Shown: positions 37,521 through 49,649, counted from the first letter of the stretch. The stretch: 64,000 nucleotides of DNA from Streptomyces humidus (GCF_014649655.1 NZ_BMTL01000002.1:186001-250000); one strand, 5' to 3'. A program made the numbers and translations. Notes: generated by a model not told the origin, from the letters alone.

Positions 37521-38483
37521 CTACCCGCCGTCACCGTCCTCACGCAGCTCCGTCACCCGTTCGAGGAGGATCGCCTCCCAGGCCCGTCGCAGCCGGGTGC
37601 GCCAGAGGGCAAGGGCCTCGGGGTCGCGCCGGCCCGGGCCGCGGCCCGCGACGTGCTCCCCGAGGCGGACGACGGCGTCGCAGCGGGCGAGCCACAGGCC
37701 GCGCAGACAGGGCCGGGCGCCGTAGCCGGCGAGGGTGGCGGCCCGCACGGCGGCGCCGGAGCCGACGGCCAGGGCGAGGCCGGCGATGTCCTCCGCGGGG
37801 TCCCCGACGACCGCCCGGGTCCAGTCCAGGATGCCGCGCACCCGGCCGTTCGCGCTGACCACGAGGTGCTCGCCGCGCAGCGCGTGGTGGACGAGGACGG
37901 CCGTGCCGGGCTGGGCGGCCAGCTGGGCCGCGCCGGGCGGGGTGAGCTGGTGCAGACGGGCGGGGTCGAACTCGTCGGCCCGCGCCAGGCCTGCCGCGGC
38001 AGCCACCGCCGTCCGGCGCAGCGCCTCCAGGGAACGCGGGGCGGTGCGCGGCACCCCCAGCGCCTCGGCCGCACGGGGCGGTACCTCGCGCAGCCCGCCG
38101 AGCAGTCCGGCGAGGTCGGCCTCGCCGACGGCCGACACGTCGTGCTCCTCGGCCGTGCCGCCGGGCAGCCTGGTGTCGAGGGTGCAGATCAGCCCGGGGG
38201 ACCACTCGCCGTGCGCGACGCAGGTCGGCAGCGCCACGGGGACGTGCGGGCGGACGAGGTCGCGCAGCCGCACCTCGCGCAGGCGGCGCAGGCCGGACTC
38301 ACGGTCGGGGGCCAGGTGCAGCACATGGCGGGCGCCGACCCACCAGGTGGTCTGCGGGCCGCCTTCCGTGACGGGCCGCACCTCCGGGCCCGGACCGCTC
38401 GGACTGCCCGGACCGCTCTCCTTGAGGAGCGTGCGGACCAGTCGGCGGACGGTGTCCGCGGTGGGTGTCGGTGCCTGGGTCAT
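37521..38483 (-). CDS. Degenerate APH-fold phosphotransferase (possible pseudokinase)
   Basis: A 320-residue protein with the APH/choline-kinase fold. The expected Brenner motif HGDxHPGN appears as VLVHHALRGEHLVV: catalytic Asp is Ala201 and the metal-binding Asn is His206, whereas the later DxD-region Asp is kept (GILDWTRAVVGDP, Asp220). It is intact otherwise, with no frameshift. It may bind nucleotides or ligands without catalysis. It is convergent with treZ and stands alone. Confidence 0.8.
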   Translation of the reverse strand: MTQAPTPTADTVRRLVRTLLKESGPGSPSGPGPEVRPVTEGGPQTTWWVGARHVLHLAPDRESGLRRLREVRLRDLVRPHVPVALPTCVAHGEWSPGLICTLDTRLPGGTAEEHDVSAVGEADLAGLLGGLREVPPRAAEALGVPRTAPRSLEALRRTAVAAAAGLARADEFDPARLHQLTPPGAAQLAAQPGTAVLVHHALRGEHLVVSANGRVRGILDWTRAVVGDPAEDIAGLALAVGSGAAVRAATLAGYGARPCLRGLWLARCDAVVRLGEHVAGRGPGRRDPEALALWRTRLRRAWEAILLERVTELREDGDGG

Positions 38484-38532
38484 GATCGCGCCGTTGCCGT
38501 TCGGGTGGGTGCCGGGGACTCCTGGGGGCGGG

Positions 38533-39660
38533 TCAGTCCACTATGACCAGTTCACGCGTGGTGTCGTTGAGACGGCGGCCGCCGTCCTCGGTGACCGTGA
38601 CGATGTCCTCGATGCGGACCCCGAAACGGCCGGGCAGGTAGACGCCGGGCTCGACGGAGAAGCACATCCCGGGCACGAGGGGCTGTTCCTCGCCCTCGAT
38701 CATGTACGGCGGCTCGTGGGTGGTGACGCCGATGCCGTGGCCCGTGCGGTGGATGAAGTACGGGCCGTAGCCTGCGTCGGCGATGACCGCGCGGGCGGCC
38801 CTGTCGATCTCCTGGCAGGCGACGCCGGGCCGCACCGCCCGGAAGGCCGCCTCCTGCGCCTCGCGCACGAGGTCGTGCACCCGCCGCTCCTCCTCGCCGG
38901 GTTCGCCGACGTGGACGGTACGGGTGGTGTCGGAGCCGTAGCCGTCCTTGAGGCCGCCGAAGTCGAGGACGACCATGTCGCCGTGCTCGATGACACGGTC
39001 GCCGGCCTCGTGATGCGGGTCGGCGCCGTTGGGCCCCGAGGCGACGATGGTGAAGTCGACCTGGGAGTGCCCGAACCGGCGGAGCAGGCCGGCGAGGTCG
39101 GCGGCGACCTCCTTCTCACGGCGTCCGGCGAAGGAGACCCCCCGGATCTCCTCGAACGCCCGGTCCGCGGCCGCGCCGGCCGCCGCCATCAGCTCCAGCT
39201 CGGCCGTGTCCTTGACGGCGCGCAGCATCGGCAGCACCTGGGTGAGGGAGGCGTAGGACGCGGCGGGCAGGGCCTTCTGCAGACCGAGCAGGTGCATCGC
39301 CCAGGCATTGTCGCTGATCCCGAACCGGCCGCCGGCCTCGAGCAGGGCGGCTGCGACGGCGTAGGGGTCCTTGCCGTCGGTCCAGTCGCGCAGGGTGAGA
39401 GCCGTGGCGCCGGCCGCCTTCGCGGCGTCGGGGGCCTCCAGGGTGGGCACGACGAGGACGGGTTCCCGGCCGGCGGCGAGGACGAGCACGGTGAGCCGTT
39501 CGGTGACGGCGGTGGGCGCGTAGCCGGTGAGCCAGACGAGATCGGGGCCCGGCGCCACCAGGAGGCCGGAGAGTCCGACCTCGGCGGCCTCGCGCGCGGC
39601 GCGCGTCATCCGGGCCCGGTAGTCGTCGGCGGTGAAGGGCGCGGGGGCGGTGCCGGTCAT
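38533..39660 (-). CDS. M24-family Xaa-Pro aminopeptidase (PepP/PepQ-like)
   Basis: A 375-residue pita-bread metallopeptidase. The five metal ligands are visible: Asp in VVLDFGG, Asp in GSDTTRT, His in RTGHGIG, Glu in SVEPGVY and Glu in VRIEDI. The N-terminal creatinase-like domain includes LVWLTGYAPTAV. It removes N-terminal residues preceding proline in the cytoplasm. GGGAGG precedes the ATG; a longer upstream frame is not family-like. Confidence 0.92.
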   Translation of the reverse strand: MTGTAPAPFTADDYRARMTRAAREAAEVGLSGLLVAPGPDLVWLTGYAPTAVTERLTVLVLAAGREPVLVVPTLEAPDAAKAAGATALTLRDWTDGKDPYAVAAALLEAGGRFGISDNAWAMHLLGLQKALPAASYASLTQVLPMLRAVKDTAELELMAAAGAAADRAFEEIRGVSFAGRREKEVAADLAGLLRRFGHSQVDFTIVASGPNGADPHHEAGDRVIEHGDMVVLDFGGLKDGYGSDTTRTVHVGEPGEEERRVHDLVREAQEAAFRAVRPGVACQEIDRAARAVIADAGYGPYFIHRTGHGIGVTTHEPPYMIEGEEQPLVPGMCFSVEPGVYLPGRFGVRIEDIVTVTEDGGRRLNDTTRELVIVD

Positions 39661-39913
39661 CCGGGCCTCCCTGGAAGGACGTGGCGCGACTGAGGTGTGG
39701 CTGTCGTCCGGACCGGTGACGCCGGAACGACGGCCACGGGCAGCATCCTGCCCGTCCGGCGGGGGTCCCGCGAGCCGATCGACGAGTTTGCGGCGCTTCG
39801 CGGCCCGGGAGCGGCGGCCCGGGCCGACCACAGCGGCTCGCCGCCGCCGTCGTCGCCGCCGTCGCCGTCGACCCGGTCACCTGTCCTCCGGCGGCGGCGG
39901 CCGGTGCGGGACG

Positions 39914-42130
<2,217 letters not shown>

Positions 42131-42247
42131 CTACCCGGCGGTTCTCACCGTCATCCGCGGGACCGCACATGATCACACCATCGCGTGAACCGGGCGGAAA
42201 GCGATGAACGGTACGGCAGTCGGCGTGCTCCTCGGCGCATTGCGGAG

Positions 42248-43591
42248 TCACTCCCGCAGTTGGATCAGCGCATGCGTTCCGCCGGTCCGCCAGCGTTGCC
42301 CTTCGGCGGCTGCCAACGCGGCCTCCGTGGCGGCGTCCAGCCCGGTGATCACGTCGGACTTCAACGTGCGGAGCGCCACGACCGGACCCGGGAAGTACGC
42401 GGTGACGTCGGCGAAGGGGGTGGTCGGGTCCCACCTGCTGTCGCCCACGAGGCGACGGTAGTTGAGGTCGCCCTTCACGATCGTCAGGGCCGCCGCCGCG
42501 AACTCGGCCCGCAGGTCGTCCGGCATCCGCGCGTACGGCAGGGGCGCGGCGGAGAACGGATGGGCGCGGACCGTCAGGACGCCGTCGGCCATGGCCGCCC
42601 AGAGGCGCCGGCCCTGTTCGGCGGCCGCTCCTCCCGCACCCGTCAGCTTCCGCAACGCGTCGACGACGTCGGCCGTCGTCGCGTCGGAGACGTAGTACGG
42701 GTAGGGCTTGACGTGCAGGACGACCCGGTCGCACTGCCCATGGTCGAGGAGATGGGCCGCCAGGAGGAGGTCGGGAATCAGTTCGCGGCCGGCGTTGTCG
42801 GCGACGAGACACAGACTCGTACCCGAGGACGCACCCACACTCACGCCCCGGTCCCGCTTCTCATCCTGGCCCGCGTCCGCCTTCGCGTCCGCCTTCGTGT
42901 ACTCGTCCGCCCGATCGCTTGTGCCTGCACCTGAGCCTGCGCCTGCCCTCGTGCGACCTCCCGCACCTGTGTCCGCACCGGCGCCCGCGGTCGCGAGCGC
43001 CGGCAGGGTCCACAGCGCCTCGCTGTCGTCAGCCACCAGCCCCGGCACGGCGGCGCGCCCCTCGGCCTCACCGTCGGACAACCGGAAGCCCAGGTCGGCC
43101 CGGTTGCCCCACAAGGAGCCGTGCAGAAGAGCCCGGGCCCGCTCCCCGACCGGCCGGTCCGCGAGGGAGTCGAGCGCCGTCAGTTCCCGGTCGGTCTCGG
43201 CCGCGTCGAGTTCGGCGAGCTTGAAGGGACGGAACGGGTCGATCCCCGCCCACGGCCCCGGACCGAAGTATCCGACCGCGTCGAGAAGCCGACGGTAGAA
43301 GTAGCTCTCCGACCACAGCCAGGGCACGTCGAACCAGGAACGGCCGACCCAGGCGTCGAGCCCCCAGTCCTGCCAGCTGTGCCGGTCGTGCGCGCCGTCG
43401 GGCAACGGTTCGATGACGCCCTCGGCGCAGGACTCCGCCAACGCGTCCAGCGCGCGATGGGCCTCCGGCCCATAGGGAAAGGCGTCCCGCACCTGCCGGA
43501 TGATCGCCGGATGCCTTTCGGCCAGCACGCTGTGGGGGAACGAACCGGGTTCGTTGCCGAGGATCACGGGCGGTGCGGTGATGCGACGCAT
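42248..43591 (-). CDS. DUF89/ARMT1-like damage-control phosphatase with low-complexity insertion
   Basis: About 447 residues. Metal-site motifs of the DUF89 family are present: VADNAGRELIPDLLLA and IVKGDLNYRRLVGD, which bind divalent metal and phosphate to hydrolyse phosphometabolites. Just before the DNAGREL motif is a stretch of about 55 residues with repeats such as GAGADTGAGG and KADAKADAGQDEK that is not part of the fold; the matching DNA is short-unit repetitive. ATG was chosen over a GTG three codons upstream. Substrate unknown. Confidence 0.82.
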   Translation of the reverse strand: MRRITAPPVILGNEPGSFPHSVLAERHPAIIRQVRDAFPYGPEAHRALDALAESCAEGVIEPLPDGAHDRHSWQDWGLDAWVGRSWFDVPWLWSESYFYRRLLDAVGYFGPGPWAGIDPFRPFKLAELDAAETDRELTALDSLADRPVGERARALLHGSLWGNRADLGFRLSDGEAEGRAAVPGLVADDSEALWTLPALATAGAGADTGAGGRTRAGAGSGAGTSDRADEYTKADAKADAGQDEKRDRGVSVGASSGTSLCLVADNAGRELIPDLLLAAHLLDHGQCDRVVLHVKPYPYYVSDATTADVVDALRKLTGAGGAAAEQGRRLWAAMADGVLTVRAHPFSAAPLPYARMPDDLRAEFAAAALTIVKGDLNYRRLVGDSRWDPTTPFADVTAYFPGPVVALRTLKSDVITGLDAATEAALAAAEGQRWRTGGTHALIQLRE

Positions 43592-43708
43592 GCGGGTCAC
43601 GGTATCGCGCGGGTACGGAGGGATCGCAGGTCGTGATCACGGGCGCAGCCGGACGGAGTGGGCCTAGCGGAAAGGCGGCCGGAACAGCGGGGTCTGCGGG
43701 CTCCCACC

Positions 43709-43765
43709 GATCCGGCTGATCCGGCTGATCCGGCTGGTCCGAGCGATCCTGCTGATCCGGCGATC
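43709..43765. repeat. 9-bp tandem repeat GATCCGGCT, about six copies
   Basis: Three perfect units (43709-43735) are followed by three decayed ones. It lies between the start of the DUF89 gene and the end of cprB. One minus frame reads as Gly-Ser-Ala repeats, but no start or ribosome-binding site supports a gene. Confidence 0.85.
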
Positions 43766-43835
43766 CCGCGGCTCCGCCGTGCGACGCGACCGTCGTGCCG
43801 CGTGACGGGGTTCCCCCGACTCGACGCGGCGGCTC

Positions 43836-44489
43836 TCAGACCACCGCGGCCATGATCTCCCGTTCCAGTCGCGTGGCGAGGGTCAGATAGCGCGGGCGGC
43901 GCGGCACCGGAACCAGCCCGCGGACGAGGACGTACCACATCTCGGACATCCTGCGGGGCAGCCGGACAGCCGGCTCGCGGGACCGGCCGACGACACGGGT
44001 GCCGACGAAGAAGCAGACCAGGGAGTGGGCCACGGCGTCCACGTCGACGTCCTGGTGGATGTCGGACTCCTTGACCGCACCGCCGAGCCGTCGGGAGATC
44101 AGGTCCAGCAACTCCGCGAAAGGGTGCGGCAGGGGTGGTCGGACCGTCACTCCCCCGGTGGCGAGCCGCAGGCCGGCGCGGGCGATCGGACCCTCGACCG
44201 ACAGTCTGGTCAGGCCGAACGTCAGACGCATCAGGGCTTCGAGGGACGCGTAACCACGGTCGTCGATCTCGCCGGCGACCCGGCGGGCGGCCTGGGACTG
44301 CAGCTCCATGATGGCGTGCGCCAGGTCCTCCTTCGCCGCGAAGTGGAAGTACAGGGCACCCTTGGTGACGTGGGCGTGCGCGACGATGTCACTGAGACTT
44401 GTCGACTCATAGCCGCGCCGGTCGAACAGGTCGGCGGCGGCCGTGATGATCGTCGTGCGGGTCTGTTCGGCGCGTAACTGCCTCGCCAT
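43836..44489 (-). CDS. cprB: Gamma-butyrolactone receptor-type TetR repressor
   Basis: A 217-residue ArpA/ScbR-family repressor. The HTH spans STSLSDIVAHAHVTKGALYFHFAAKEDLA. The whole sequence, from MARQLRAEQTRTTII to the C-terminal MWYVLVRGLVPV block, matches from memory S. coelicolor CprB (SCO6071), which also lies close to geosmin synthase. It controls secondary metabolism and sporulation. ATG at residue 29 of the open frame was chosen, with GGGAGAG upstream. No butyrolactone synthase gene is in the window. A candidate operator overlaps its promoter. Confidence 0.9.
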   Translation of the reverse strand: MARQLRAEQTRTTIITAAADLFDRRGYESTSLSDIVAHAHVTKGALYFHFAAKEDLAHAIMELQSQAARRVAGEIDDRGYASLEALMRLTFGLTRLSVEGPIARAGLRLATGGVTVRPPLPHPFAELLDLISRRLGGAVKESDIHQDVDVDAVAHSLVCFFVGTRVVGRSREPAVRLPRRMSEMWYVLVRGLVPVPRRPRYLTLATRLEREIMAAVV

Positions 44490-44514
44490 CGGCTGATACT
44501 CTCCCGGGCCGGTA

Positions 44515-44536
44515 AAGAACGGGTCATGCCGTTTTT
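44515..44536. promoter_or_regulatory. Candidate autoregulatory ARE operator upstream of cprB
   Basis: AAGAACGGGTC-ATGCCGTTTTT is an imperfect 22-bp palindrome. It fits the known gamma-butyrolactone-receptor element pattern ACATACGGGAC-GCCCCGTTTAT at about 14 of 22 positions, including both CGG/CCG half-site cores. It lies 26 bp before the cprB start, where binding would block transcription. Confidence 0.6.
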
Positions 44537-44997
44537 TCTTACCCCACGTAGACACTGTCTCACTGTGCGGCAATGGCGACCAGGTCCCGGAGATCGTCTA
44601 CTCCTGCGGCGATGACCGGACTTGCCCGCAGAGGAAGGCTCTCTCGGTAGCCCGCCTCCAACAGGAAACGTACCAGTGGCACAGTCCGAACGGCCATCGA
44701 AAGAGACGGGATGCGCGGTTTCTAGAACGGTTACCAGAGTGTGGGGTTGCGCTGCGGTCAGGTGACACGTGTCAACGCCGCCGAGATCCCGCATGTAACG
44801 GAATGGGCCGTCAGTTACCGGTCGATCGGCAGCCGTTCGTAGAAACTGGTGCGACAACGCTTGCCCGCAACGGTCGCGAAGACAGTCGCGGCAGCGGGTG
44901 GCGGTAACTGCTGCAGTTGAAGTAGCAGTTGCGGTTGCGATGCCGGTTGCGGAGACAGCTGTTGCGGCAACGGTTTCGGCAACTGTCGCGGACGTGA
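44537..44997. repeat. cprB upstream spacer with GTTGCGG-type repeats
   Basis: From 44860 to 44990 the + strand is built from irregular GTTGCGG, GGTAACTG and GCAGTTG units, with many small inverted pairs. The left part (44537-44860) has scattered GGTTACC-like motifs and presumably carries the cprB promoter. No gene is supported; one + frame reads as Ala-Val repeats only. Confidence 0.5.
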
Positions 44998-45037
44998 GGC
45001 GGGCCGGCCGGTGTCCATCCACACCGGCCGGCCCGCC
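44998..45037 (-). terminator. Perfect 17-bp hairpin terminator after the subtilisin gene
   Basis: Arms 44998-45014 and 45021-45037 (GGCGGGCCGGCCGGTGT type) pair fully around the loop CCATCC. It lies about 120 bp beyond the protease stop in its direction of transcription. Confidence 0.85.
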
Positions 45038-45157
45038 CGTTCATCGTGACCCGACCATCGCAACGGCTCGCTCAGAAGCCGAAAGGCGCTCAGAAGCCGA
45101 AAGGCGCTCAGAAACGCTCGATCAGTCGGCCGGTCAGAAAGTTGGTCAGGAAGTTGG

Positions 45158-46981
45158 TCAGAACATCAGCTTCCAGCCGTTGAGCTTTCCCGTGTCCTGA
45201 GCTGCCGTGTCCTGCACGCGCAGCTTCCAGGTGCCGTTGGCGGTCTCGGCGGAGGCGTTCACCGAGTAGGTGGTCCTGACGTCATCCGCCGAGTCCGAGC
45301 TGCTCGCCGCCTTCAGGCGGTAGACGGTCCCGTCGGGCGCGACGAGGTCGACGACCAGGTCACCGCGGTAGGTGTGGGTGATGTCGACGCCGACCTGGAG
45401 GGCGGTCGGGGCGTTGCCCGTACGACCGTCGACGGTGATCGGGGACTCGACGGCGGACCCGTTGTCCGGGATCGCGAGGACGGTCGTGCTGGAGTAGGTG
45501 GCACCCCCCGTGGAGCCGCCGGAGCCTCCGGAGCCGCTCACCGCCTGCACCGTCCTGGCCGCGTCCGCGAGACCCGCGCCGCAACCGCCGGAGCAGGCGC
45601 CCGGCAGGGGACGGGCGTTGCTCTTGATCGCCGTCTCGATCTGCGCCGGCGTCAGCGAGGCGTTCGCCGACTTCATCAGCGCGACCAGGCCCGCGATGTG
45701 CGGGGTGGCCATGCTGGTGCCCTGGTAGTAGGCGTACGACTCGCTCGACGGCGTCCTCGCCCCGGAGTTCAGCGTGGACAGGATGCCGTTGGCGGTACCG
45801 GTGCTGGTCTGGCCACCGGGGGCGGAGATGTCCACCATGGAGCCGAAGTTGGAGTAGGACGCCTTGGCCCCGGTGCGGTTGGTGGCCCCGACCGAGATCA
45901 CGTTGTTGCAGTTGCCCGGCGAGTGGTTCGCGACGTTGTCGTTGTCATTGCCGGCCGCCACGACGACAGTCGTGCCGCGGTTCACGGCAGCCGTGATCGC
46001 GCTCTGTGTCGCCGAGGTGCACGCCCCGTCGCCACCGAGGCTCATGTTGACGACCTTGGCGACGTTGGCGTTGGCGGGAACACCGGAAACCGTTCCACCG
46101 GAAGCCCAGGTGATGGCGTCGATGATGTCGGAGTCGTAGCCGCCGCACTTGCCGAGCACACGGAGCGGCGAGATCTTCGCACCGTAGGCGATGCCGGCGA
46201 CGCCCTTGCCGTTGTTCGTGACGGCGGCGATGGTGCCCGCGACGTGGGTGCCGTGCCAGGAGGAGTTGCTGGCCGGGATGCCGGAGCCGCACTCGTTGGC
46301 GGCGTAGTAGTCGCCCGGGTCGGCCGGGTTGGCGTCGCGGCCGTCTCCGTCGGCGGAGACCGCCGTGTCGGCGATGAAGTCGTAGCCGGCGACGATGTTC
46401 GCGGCGAGGTCGGAGTGCGTTGCGTAACCGGTGTCGATCACCGCGACGGTGACGCCTGCGCCGGTCGAAGTCGCCCAGGCGGGCGGTACGTTCATCCCCG
46501 CGGTGGACTCGAAGAGGTCCCACTGCTTGGCGTACTCGGTGTCGTCGGGATCGGCCTTGGGCTTGTTCAGCCGGTCAGGAACAACGTAGGCGACCTGCGG
46601 GTCGGCCCGGTACCGGTCGACCACGTCGGCGACGTCCGCCCGCGTGAGGGCGTCGCCCAGGTCCACCAGGGCGGCGCCGGTGCCGAGGCGGCGCTGGAAG
46701 TCGACGTGCTCGCCGGCTTCCTTGCCCTTGGCGGCGGCGTCCGCCTCGGCAGCCGGATTCGAAGTGGCCTCGGCCGCACCGGACTTGTAGCCCACGATGA
46801 GACGCTCGGCCGGGATTCCGGGCGCGGCCTCGGTCTGCGCCGCGGGGGCGGCGGGGACGGCGACGCCCTGGGCAACGGATTCCCGGGCGGCGGCCGAGGT
46901 CGTCGAGGCGGCGGCGAGGAGGGCGGCGGAGACCGCGGCGACGGATATCAGCTTCCGTCTCGTGGCAGGTGAGATGCGCAA
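45158..46981 (-). CDS. Secreted subtilisin-like serine protease (S8) with P-domain
   Basis: A 607-residue preproprotease. A signal peptide (LISVAAVSAALLAAASTTSA) is followed by an I9-type propeptide to about residue 145. The catalytic triad is Asp183 (VIDTG), His243 (SWHGTHVAG) and Ser423 (GTSMATPH), with oxyanion Asn345 (AAGND). After a Gly/Ser linker (GSGGSGGSTGG) a P-proprotein domain (residues about 505-607) ends with NGWKLMF. The start is TTG with AAAGG upstream. It degrades extracellular protein; the SSI-like inhibitor at 32794 is a plausible regulator. Confidence 0.95.
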   Translation of the reverse strand: MRISPATRRKLISVAAVSAALLAAASTTSAAARESVAQGVAVPAAPAAQTEAAPGIPAERLIVGYKSGAAEATSNPAAEADAAAKGKEAGEHVDFQRRLGTGAALVDLGDALTRADVADVVDRYRADPQVAYVVPDRLNKPKADPDDTEYAKQWDLFESTAGMNVPPAWATSTGAGVTVAVIDTGYATHSDLAANIVAGYDFIADTAVSADGDGRDANPADPGDYYAANECGSGIPASNSSWHGTHVAGTIAAVTNNGKGVAGIAYGAKISPLRVLGKCGGYDSDIIDAITWASGGTVSGVPANANVAKVVNMSLGGDGACTSATQSAITAAVNRGTTVVVAAGNDNDNVANHSPGNCNNVISVGATNRTGAKASYSNFGSMVDISAPGGQTSTGTANGILSTLNSGARTPSSESYAYYQGTSMATPHIAGLVALMKSANASLTPAQIETAIKSNARPLPGACSGGCGAGLADAARTVQAVSGSGGSGGSTGGATYSSTTVLAIPDNGSAVESPITVDGRTGNAPTALQVGVDITHTYRGDLVVDLVAPDGTVYRLKAASSSDSADDVRTTYSVNASAETANGTWKLRVQDTAAQDTGKLNGWKLMF

Positions 46982-47371
46982 GGGGGTGCCTTTCGTGGCC
47001 GGCTCCGGTCAGGGCGGAGCGGCGGTCGATTCGCTTCGGCGTCGAAGCGGCGGGGGGTGCAACGAAGCGGCGGAAATGCTCGAAGAGCAGCGCGACGCGC
47101 GGGTCAGGCGCGGGGCCGGCCCGGTCGGGGTCACCTGTGGGTCGGCTGTGCAGGAACGATAGGCAAAGGATCAGTCATGCGGATACGGGGGAAACCCTCG
47201 ATCCGGCCGGGAACCCACCCTCGGCACGCGCGATCGGTCGCCGGACGACCACGGGGCCGGCCGGCCCGCGTGCGCGGTGTTCGCAGGCGCACGGAGAGGC
47301 GCTGAACGCGCCGCGCCGGATTCCCGTACTCACGGCAGACCGTTCCCGCGCCGGCCGAGGAGACGTCCCCG
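46982..47371. other. Divergent intergenic region, subtilisin / LPMO
   Basis: About 390 bp between the two divergent starts, holding both promoters. No strong palindrome or recognised operator was seen. GAGGAG before the LPMO start is its ribosome-binding site. Confidence 0.5.
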
Positions 47372-48319
47372 ATGCCCCGCATGACCGCACACCGCACCGC
47401 AGTTCTGGCGTCCGCCGCCGTGAGCCCGCTTCTGCTGGGCCTGTGGGCCGCCGGACCGGCGCAGGCGCACGGCGCCCCGACGGGTCCGGTCAGCCGGGTG
47501 TACGCCTGCTCCCCCGAGGGCGGCGCGGCCGCCCGGACGGCGGCCTGCCGGGCCGCCGTCGACGCGAACGGCGCCTCCTTCGCGGCCTGGGACAACCTGC
47601 GGGTGGCGAACGTGAACGGCCGCGACCGGCAGACCGTCCCGGACGGGCAGTTGTGCAGCGGTGGCCTGGCCGCCTACAAGGGGCTCGACCTGGCCCGCGC
47701 CGACTGGCCGTCGACCAGGCTGTCGCCGGGCTCGACACTGCGCATGACCTACGCCTCGACGATCCCGCACACCGGCACCTTCAAGCTGTATCTCACGAAG
47801 CCCGGGTACGACCCGTCGAAACCGCTTACTTGGTCCGATCTGCCGGAGCGGCCGTTCGCCGAGGTCAAGGATCCGGAGCTGAAGAACGGTGCCTACCGCT
47901 TCACGGCCAAGCTGCCCTCGGACCGGACAGGGCGTCAGATGCTGTACACGATCTGGCAGAACAGCAGCACACCCGACACCTATTACTCGTGCTCGGACGT
48001 GGTGTTCTCGACCTCGGTCCCGGGCAGCAAGCCGGGGAACAGACCGCCCAGCACGCCGGCGAGCGAAGCATCTGTCTCGGCCACGCCCACGACGTCGGGG
48101 AGCGAGACGCCACAGCCTGCGTCCGCCGGTCCTTCCCCGTCGGCGTTCTCGGGCTCCGCGTCGGCGCAGGCTGTGACGCCCGCTGCCGGGAGCACCCCTG
48201 TGGCGTCCGAAACCGTGGCCGACTCCGGGCCGTCGGCACCGATGCTGGCGGGCGGCGCCGCGGCGCTGCTGGCCCTCACCGGCGGGACCGCCCTCGCCCT
48301 GCGGCTCCGCCGTCGCTGA
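47372..48319 (+). CDS. Lytic polysaccharide monooxygenase (AA10) with C-terminal membrane anchor
   Basis: A 315-residue exported copper enzyme that oxidatively cleaves chitin or cellulose. The signal peptide ends ...GPAQA, exposing His33 (HGAPTGPVSR) as the N-terminal copper-brace residue; the second His is in STIPHTGTFKLYLTK. After the AA10 domain (to about residue 215) come a Ser/Pro/Thr-rich linker and a hydrophobic segment ending LALRLRRR, so the protein is probably cell-surface bound. No LPXTG sortase motif is seen. Most Streptomyces AA10 proteins are free, so the anchor is notable. Confidence 0.9.
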   Translation: MPRMTAHRTAVLASAAVSPLLLGLWAAGPAQAHGAPTGPVSRVYACSPEGGAAARTAACRAAVDANGASFAAWDNLRVANVNGRDRQTVPDGQLCSGGLAAYKGLDLARADWPSTRLSPGSTLRMTYASTIPHTGTFKLYLTKPGYDPSKPLTWSDLPERPFAEVKDPELKNGAYRFTAKLPSDRTGRQMLYTIWQNSSTPDTYYSCSDVVFSTSVPGSKPGNRPPSTPASEASVSATPTTSGSETPQPASAGPSPSAFSGSASAQAVTPAAGSTPVASETVADSGPSAPMLAGGAAALLALTGGTALALRLRRR

Positions 48320-48352
48320 GTCCCGGATGAGCGAGGCGGCGGCACACAGAAC

Positions 48353-48389
48353 TCCGGGTGCACGGACGTCAGTTGTCCGCGCACCCGGA
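48353..48389. terminator. Hairpin between convergent genes
   Basis: TCCGGGTGCACGGAC (48353-48367) pairs with 48375-48389 with one mismatch around a 7-nt loop. It lies just after the LPMO gene and before the end of the opposite-strand secreted-protein gene. Confidence 0.75.
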
Positions 48390-48503
48390 TGAGGCGCCCG
48401 TGCACGGACCGGCCACACCTGGGCCGGCCGTGCTCGGAACACTCGCGCTCGAATCAGTCGTTGCTGGATCAGGCTTGCCTGGATCAGGCTTGCTCTGTGG
48501 TGA

Positions 48504-49160
<657 letters not shown>

Positions 49161-49649
49161 TCAAAGGGGGGTTTCAGGGGGAGTTGGTTGGCACAAGGGG
49201 GAACCGGCGCGTTGCATGGGAGCAACATGGGGGGACGCGTTCGGCGTCCACCGCTGCCGGCCCGCGACGCCTTCTCCGTACGTGACGGACCGGCAACGGC
49301 AGCCGACCGGTGACCGGCCGGAGGCACTGGTGAGTGCTCCGGCCGGGCCGGGCGGGAAGGGCGACCGGTCGAGGCCGCAGGGGGAAGCGGCCTCGCCGGT
49401 GCCGTGAAGGGATCGAGCCCGGACTGAGGGCCCGTACTGGCTGAAAACGTCCGGGAGCGCGGAGCTTGTCGCCGCGCTGCGGATCCGGCGCCACGGATCC
49501 GGGCTGGGCCAGGAGAGTTGTAGACCTGATGTTCAGTCAACGTCAATAGACAGAAACAAACTTGATGGATCGACAGACATGTACGAGGGGTGGGCCCGAC
49601 TCGCGGCTTGCAGGTGGCACATAATGAACACTCTTTTTCCACATCTCCC

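Noticed and set aside
43660..43835. Collagen-like Gly-Ser-Ala protein on the minus strand
   Set aside because: It is only the translation of a 9-bp tandem repeat, without start signals.
44898..45157. Ala-Val-repeat protein on the + strand
   Set aside because: It is the translation of GTTGCGG-type repeats and reads through a perfect terminator hairpin.
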